Shown one piece after another: positions 58,014-64,000 of a stretch of 64,000 bases of DNA (positions are counted from its first letter, which is position 1; each line of letters opens with the position of its first letter). Below the pieces are notes generated by a model. It was not told where the DNA came from. It saw only the letters and a program-made list of their open reading frames with translations, and did no database searches. The stretch is from Arenicola marina (taxonomy: Eukaryota; Annelida; Polychaeta; Arenicolidae), in contig OZ025252.1 in NCBI GenBank assembly GCA_964019135.1, positions 7,642,823-7,706,822 on the forward strand, given 5' to 3'. Position numbers and translations under genes: made by a program.

Positions 58014-60300
58014 TAACATTCTTGTTTCTAAAGACGAAATATATCTCATCCCACTTCCTCTTTCCCTGTGCCGGAGGCTTCTTGTCCCACCATTACGTGG
58101 CATATAGTCTCACATCTTTACGTTGCGTGACGGCTCTGTTTGGAGGTTGAGCGGATGGCCCTATTGTGCAATAGGAGTCACGGACGGCTGGCTGCAATGA
58201 AAGACGTTTTAGTGGGCTGTATGTTTTCTGTTAACACGTAGAAAAGGGCTTCATGTGTACTCGACTGAGGACTGGCCAAAACCAAGTATCGGCAGAGTTA
58301 GAGCCTGTAGGACGAGGAACCACTGCATGAATCGAGCATTGAAGGCACCTGTTATGACTAACAGCAAAAAGTGGCCGTGTGCGATATGCACATGATCACA
58401 TTTAGGAATTTGCCACATGTATCGACGTCTACATCCTGGGCCAATAGAAGGGTGGTCTCAACTTGAACGTGAGAAACAAGGCGGAGAACATGGTGTTCTA
58501 ACAATAGCGGAGTGCTGTTGAAAAGCCGATGAGGACTGCATTGCGACTATCTACATGGCATCTCCTCCGAAGGGATCCACTGGCGAGATGGACGGTGAGT
58601 GACAATTTCTACCCTGACCCATCAGGAGTGAACGCCTAGCGTGTGAACATTCGCCGCTTTTGACATTTTTGTTTCTATCCAGGTGTCTTTGGTGGGGCCT
58701 AATATTTGAAAATTAATATTGAGAATAAAATGAAACATTTTACGTTTATTACCCATTCCAAAAATACCCCCACGTGATTCATACATATTCGTATATGATA
58801 TCACATATGAAATTTGTGATATAAAGTATATACATATATCTATATACATTCGGCACGACTCATTCCTGGTATATGACTAATGAGTGGACTTTAAACATGC
58901 ATGTGGAGTTGTTTCGCTGTTTTTGAATGCCAAATTTGCGTATAAGAACACAAACCTAAGGCCTTAAGGTTCATAACAGACAATAAACACCTACCATATC
59001 GCTCACCAATTATCTGCCAATGAGCAAAACATTTCAAATTCATGAATTGTCCGCCACAAAAATGAAAACTTATGCTGATTTGAAACGTCATAAACGTGTG
59101 TACACCGGTGCCACCGACAGGGGGCCCAAGCGCTGAATTATATGAGACAATAGAAGCATCCGGAGGGCCACTTTTTCTTTGGCGGTGGCCGTTGACACTG
59201 CTTGTGGTCAAAGGTAACATTTCCTGTTTATGTTTATTTTGGTACAGCCGTTCGAACACACGATGATATTTGCGCGGAATGGTTTATTTAATATGAGGTT
59301 AAAGTTCAACTCCTCGGTCCCAAGGAACTTTCAAGACATAAATTCCAATATAGGCCTATATATCGCGCCATCAAAATAGAATACCTGTTAAGTTTATTTG
59401 GGTGCACTATTAGAAAGATTTGCCATTGTCCCATATGACGCTTTAACATATTCGATGTTTCGTGACGTAAATGTAGGTTCCCATTTGAAGACCTGGTGCG
59501 TTGTACGCATACGGGTGGTTACACTATTTCTTTTGGTAGTAATTCTGTTAGAAAACATCGGAACGTAAAGTAAAATGCTATTCCAGATATTATTATGTCA
59601 ACATATCAAACACGTACTGGTTATCTCGTTTCTAAATCATTCACACCATTCACCTACCTATAGGGCTATACAGTTCTCGCGGTCGGGCCGCGAGACTTCA
59701 GTTTTGGGGACAAACAAACACACGTGCTCCATGTTGAAGTATAGGCAGCTATAAGTCAATTTCTTTCCAGGTTTATTCTAAAGACTATGAGTACCATTTC
59801 ACTAAACATGGCTATGGGAGATATACGTTAAAATATTTGGAGGCGATGAAGCGCAGGACTTTGGGAATATACAAGGATTTTTTTTTGAAATTTTAAATTA
59901 TAATTTTTTTTTAGAAAAAACAAGCTAAAAATAACGTTCTAAATTTAGCCTTGCACCCGGGCTTTCGCAAGTTCACCAATAGCGAGTGACAGGGCGCCTT
60001 CTTTGCACCATATAAGTATATATCAGTACATGACCAAGAAGCGGCGCGCGGTGCTAGACAACTAGGCGGCTATGGGGGCCACTTAATTTTACGACTTAAG
60101 TTAACGAGAAGCTATAGCCCTTAAACTTTATAGCCAACATCGTACGCGTTAATGGACATTTTCATCCGGGGTACAGCATTGGTGCATTCAAACGAATGGT
60201 TCGACGTTTTATTGCACCCATACATATGAGGTAATACGATTGGAAGCTGTCAAATGTCGTTCATATTTTTAATGTAATACCATTTTCAGATTCATTTCAG
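58014..60300. other. No gene confirmed upstream of the TRP-like frame
   Basis: The frames at 58622-58849 and 58891-59259 have no motif. 5' exons or the promoter of the channel gene may lie here but cannot be placed. Confidence 0.4.
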
Positions 60301-60426
60301 AAACAAACAACGACAAGTGGTGAGTTGCCAAGGAGACAGCACGGTTCTGGTAACCCCCACCAGACGGACAGACGTCCCAGAGCAAGGTCACGCAGTCACA
60401 ACCATGACAGTCCGCTTCATGACAAT

Positions 60427-63123
60427 ATGCCAAATGCCAAAAAAAATATGCCATGCAACGGAAATAATAATCGAAACGCTACAACGAAACTGAGTGAGAC
60501 CTCCCTCCATAAGGCCAACGGTAAGGTTCCTGGGACCCGTCAAACAGGGACGGACGGGAGCTTCATGGTGACTGTGATCCTACGAGACGCCCAGAGACGC
60601 TACAAGTTACGTCACACGAAGGAAGGACGTCGCCGCCAAACGCTTTTTTACCGCTTCGTGCGCGGTGGCGACATAGACGCCGTGCGTGACGTCATCAATC
60701 AGCTGTCGGGCCGAATGCACAGGAACGAGCGCGATTGGTTGCTAGGGACGCGCATCCCGCCTCCCGCGGAAGGACTGCGCAAGGTCATGGAGAGCGTGTG
60801 GAACGTCTGTCGGATGCTGTGTCTGGTGATCACGGCCGTCGTGCTTCTGGCCCTGGGCCCGGTGTTCTACCCTCTTCACGCCGCTGCAGTCTACGCCTGC
60901 GACAAGCTGAGGAAGCGAATCTCGGTGGATATCGACCTGCCTCTCGCCTTCGCGGCGCTGTCCTGTGACATCGAGATGATCAAGTTATTCCGACAGGAAG
61001 GAGTCTCTATGACCCAGACGGATAGCGGGGCTAATAATGTCTTTCATTATCTGGCTGATTTCTCGGTGGAAAAACCCGAGTTGAGCATTGAGTCTCTCCA
61101 CGTCCTTCTTCAGGCATATTCGGATCAGCTTCCTGACATCTATGACGTCATGACCCAGCAAACGAACTCGGGCGGTTTGACGGCCATGGAACAGGCGCTG
61201 AGACACGGAAGTCCCCGTATTTTTGAGGCTTTCGCCAACGTGGAAGGAATCTTAAAGAAAACTGTAATGACCATCGGTAAACATGGGTCCAAAGTGGGCT
61301 CGGATGAGATCGACGATCTCTTTCCCAAGATGCACGGCGTTGGTGTTATCACGAAGGGCAACCCCGAGATCTCGGCGCCGTCGCTGAGCCGACGCGGAAG
61401 TGGCTCCAGCAGCGAGACGAGCGCCACCCGCAGTGACGACACGCGGCGGTACCGGCTGATTCGCTATGACGTCACGCGGTACGAAAGCGCCGATATCATG
61501 GGCAAGCAGAGTCGCCTTCTGCTGTTGCTCACCTGCAAGGACTTTGAGAACATGCCGGAAGCGGATATGGACACACTGGGTAACATCTGCTTTCTGCGTG
61601 AATGGGCCCGCATGAAGGTGTCTAGTGTGATGTGGGTTATGGTCCTCCGTAATCTAATGAGTGTCATCTTCACAGTTGTTCTCATCGTTCTCCTCGTCAA
61701 CACAGACGGCGACGACAACGTGCACCCGTTGAGGACCATGTTTGACGACCAACTCGCCAGCGTGCGGCTTCACGCCAAAATGGAGCACATGGCCTCCACT
61801 TCCCAGAACGGTGATGTCACGGACACACCACACATAGTGGGTGACGTCACGGATATAACGGTTAAAATCGATCATTCGAACGCAATAAATGACGCCACAG
61901 CAATTGACGCTACGGATATCGGCAGGAGCGTCACGAATAGAAACAACAATACAAGAGTCGTCAACATGTTCTCTACACTCACCCTGGATGGTAACGACAA
62001 GCAACCGACCACGACTGACCCTAGTGACAGCCAGTCACGTGGGATCTCGTTGCCAGGAGACGGTGACGAGCCAGACTTTTGCGTCGGGGAGGCGCAGGAA
62101 GTGGCGGGTGTGGTGCTGGACAGTTGTCAGTACGAGGCATTCCTTTACCTGCAAGAACAATGTCTAGGACGCGTCACTGATGACGTCATCCTCAGGAAGT
62201 CGGCGTTGAAACCTTTGCTAATCGATTTTCACCTGATCGGACAAATTAAGATCATCCTCTGCATCATCTCGGCCGCGTTTGTTATTTCCGAATTGCTAAC
62301 CCGACTGGTTTTTATCGTCAGGCGCTTCTCGCTGCGTCGAGGGGCGGTCAGCAGCTCCCTCTACCAGATCATGTCCTGCCGACTGCCCGGTTCTTACTTC
62401 GACCGAGGCTGCCGCTTCATCAACTCGGTCATGTTTGTGACGTACTTGGAAGTGGTGAAGCCATTCGCTGGCGGGCAGGTCATGCCGCCAGAAGAAGTTA
62501 TTTGGCGCGAGGCTGCCGCTGTCTATCTCATCAACGGCGTCTTCCTCCTGAGCTTCGCGCAGCTGATATGGGCCCTCCGCCTCCTACCGGCGGTCGGAAC
62601 CTTCATCATCAGTATCTTCTACATGGGACGAGACTTGGCCAACTTCCTGGTCGTCTACGCCTTCGTTCTCGTGGCCTTCTCGTCCATTTTCCAGGCGGTG
62701 ATGCGGGACCCGGACTGCCCAGCGATCAGACAGGAGGCCTTCACCACCCTCCCGTCCAGCGCCTTCCAAGCCTTTAACCTCATGCTGGGGCAGGGCGACT
62801 TTGCCTACGATACGAGTGACGCGGCCCTCTATGCCTACATCTCCTACTCCATCATCGTCATCTTGCTCCTGCTCAACCTCATCATCGCCGTCATGAGTCG
62901 GACGGCCGACACCGTCATGAGCTCCCCCTGGCGGGAAACCTTGCAGAAGATGGAGATTCTGGGCGAGGCTTTGGAGCAGGAAGCCAACCTCTTGTGCTGG
63001 ACCTTCCCATGCCGGAAGTGGCTGCACCGGAAGAGGATGGAAAGCACCGGTTACGTCATCAGGAATGGAGAAACCCCGGACGCCGACAGAAGAGTCTTTA
63101 TCGAGGTGGAGGAAGAGAATTAA
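60427..63123 (+). CDS. TRP-superfamily cation channel, uninterrupted coding exon
   Basis: First in-frame ATG at 60427 gives 898 residues; the frame is also open upstream to acceptor-like TTTTCAG/TTTCAG sites at 60287-60300, so an earlier exon may exist. Numbering from 60427: basic Asn-rich N-terminus; ankyrin-like segments at about 71-92, 171-212 and 248-275; a hydrophobic stretch at 130-155; S1 about 400-424; a very long S1-S2 loop (about 425-598) with Asn-X-Thr sites and Cys; S2 about 604-630; S3-S5 about 697-760; pore loop SSAFQAFNLMLGQGDF (777-792); S6 SIIVILLLLNLIIAVMSRTA (808-827). The S6 ending LLNLIIAVM and the pore loop fit TRP-type channels of the plasma membrane, tetrameric and cation-conducting. 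Subfamily (TRPV, TRPC or TRPA-like) not resolved. Ends in TAA with an acidic tail. Confidence 0.85.
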   Translation: MPNAKKNMPCNGNNNRNATTKLSETSLHKANGKVPGTRQTGTDGSFMVTVILRDAQRRYKLRHTKEGRRRQTLFYRFVRGGDIDAVRDVINQLSGRMHRNERDWLLGTRIPPPAEGLRKVMESVWNVCRMLCLVITAVVLLALGPVFYPLHAAAVYACDKLRKRISVDIDLPLAFAALSCDIEMIKLFRQEGVSMTQTDSGANNVFHYLADFSVEKPELSIESLHVLLQAYSDQLPDIYDVMTQQTNSGGLTAMEQALRHGSPRIFEAFANVEGILKKTVMTIGKHGSKVGSDEIDDLFPKMHGVGVITKGNPEISAPSLSRRGSGSSSETSATRSDDTRRYRLIRYDVTRYESADIMGKQSRLLLLLTCKDFENMPEADMDTLGNICFLREWARMKVSSVMWVMVLRNLMSVIFTVVLIVLLVNTDGDDNVHPLRTMFDDQLASVRLHAKMEHMASTSQNGDVTDTPHIVGDVTDITVKIDHSNAINDATAIDATDIGRSVTNRNNNTRVVNMFSTLTLDGNDKQPTTTDPSDSQSRGISLPGDGDEPDFCVGEAQEVAGVVLDSCQYEAFLYLQEQCLGRVTDDVILRKSALKPLLIDFHLIGQIKIILCIISAAFVISELLTRLVFIVRRFSLRRGAVSSSLYQIMSCRLPGSYFDRGCRFINSVMFVTYLEVVKPFAGGQVMPPEEVIWREAAAVYLINGVFLLSFAQLIWALRLLPAVGTFIISIFYMGRDLANFLVVYAFVLVAFSSIFQAVMRDPDCPAIRQEAFTTLPSSAFQAFNLMLGQGDFAYDTSDAALYAYISYSIIVILLLLNLIIAVMSRTADTVMSSPWRETLQKMEILGEALEQEANLLCWTFPCRKWLHRKRMESTGYVIRNGETPDADRRVFIEVEEEN

Positions 63124-64000
63124 CTACACCGAATCGTTTTCGATGTGGAGGAGGATAGTTAGTGAGACTGTGGAGAGCTCATCAAAGTGGAGGCGAGTAT
63201 GAGAGGCGGAGTTAATCGAAGTGGATGAAGAGAATTAGGGCCAGAATCGTTATAATGTCTTTATTTTATATAACCTGCTGTTATTAACGTTAATGCCAGC
63301 TGAGTTGTATCGTATAAAACTGTTGTTGTTATACTCCCAAAGACAATGTAGAATTCCTACTCGATGTATTCCTTCTTTGATGTGTTGTACGAAAGAACAC
63401 TCCATTTTCATCAATGTTTACCTATTCGACATAGCTTTGTACAAGTGATTAGTAAAAGATTAATGTAATTTCTATAATGTTATCTGCACAATATCTGTTT
63501 TATCAGTGCTGATGTCATTTAGATAATCATTTATCAGTCTGGTATAAGGGAACTCACTGCAAGCGATGACCAAAATGTGATATGTTCTGGTGAGGTTTCA
63601 TATTTAAACCTCAATACCAGATACGTAGCGTGGCCAAAAAAAGCTAATTTGTCATTGTGTAATATGCCACAGTTAAAATGTGCCATATTGTCATGTGCCA
63701 CAGTTAGAATGTGCCATAGTTAGAATGTGTCCCCAATCCCAGAGGCTTGTAGTGGTCAAGAAAAGTAAATGTGCCACTGTACAATGTGCCATAATTAAGA
63801 TGTGCCATAGTTAAAGTGAGTCTTCTATATCAGATACGTCTGTGCGCCCCAGGTTTGATGCAATGTCAGATCTGTCGTAATAAGCTGGATCTGGTGCCTA
63901 GAGCAACATGAACAATTCCAGTTCAGCATCTGAACACTTTATATTTATCAGCTAATATTGCTTCCCTACTATTCCCTGCCACGTCAACTCTTTGCTTTAA
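63124..64000. other. Downstream of the TRP-like gene, with a short tandem repeat
   Basis: 63658-63812 contains six to seven degenerate units of about 17-18 bp (ATGTGCCACAGTTAGA, ATGTGCCATAGTTAAA). Otherwise AT-rich and non-coding; no canonical AATAAA noticed near the stop. Confidence 0.6.

Noticed and set aside
60325..60426. Start of the TRP-like protein at 60325
   Set aside because: The codon there is TTG, not ATG. The first in-frame ATG is at 60427; upstream residues may belong to an exon but not to this start.

Overview
This is a 64 kb piece of a eukaryotic nuclear genome, most likely a marine invertebrate animal. The evidence is spliced genes with GT-AG introns, an animal-type actin-related protein 2 gene, a neudesin-like gene, a TRP-family channel, non-LTR and Ty3/gypsy-like retrotransposon fragments, tRNA-derived SINEs and a very high load of inverted-repeat elements and satellites. 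I cannot name the species. There is one 200-base assembly gap (26840-27039).

Layout. 1-7 kb: repeats and two non-LTR retrotransposon copies nested in opposite orientation. 7-12.3 kb: a HIRAN-like terminal exon (+) facing a multi-exon gene or pseudogene (-) of a family I cannot name. 13.5-15.9 kb: a broken Ty3/gypsy-like element (-) abutting a 252-bp LTR-like or TIR element with telomere-like interior repeats. 2.1, 10.2 and 17.7 kb: three copies of a TTAA-flanked non-autonomous transposon. 20.2-20.6 kb: two possible divergent first exons. 21.4 kb: a TTTAA microsatellite. 23.5-25.6 kb: a 2.1 kb satellite of an 18-bp unit. 26.0-29.8 kb: a 3.8 kb imperfect palindrome around the gap. 29.8-38 kb: nested direct repeats rich in TGACCT and TGACGTCA motifs. 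38.8-41.6 kb: a second palindrome holding a well-defined inverted-repeat element. 44.4-53.2 kb: the complete eight-exon Arp2 gene (-). 53.5-55.6 kb: the complete four-exon neudesin-like gene (+). 60.3-63.1 kb: a long uninterrupted TRP-like channel reading frame (+).

The two firmly identified genes are head to head, with 253 bp between start codons and CCAAT boxes and ETS-like sites in between, so they probably share a bidirectional promoter. Arp2 supplies the branched-actin nucleating Arp2/3 subunit. The neudesin-like protein is a secreted haem/steroid-binding (cytochrome b5-like) protein. Nothing in the sequence links their functions.

The most unusual signal is inside Arp2. A 47-bp tandem repeat in intron 7 is built from the last 30 bases of exon 7 plus the first 17 bases of the intron, so it multiplies the authentic splice donor about eleven times. 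A second minisatellite in intron 6 (27-bp unit) leaves the exon 6 frame open for almost 1.9 kb. The 18-bp satellite at 23.5 kb is nearly identical to the terminal subrepeat of the element at 15.6 kb, which suggests the satellite was born from a transposon end.
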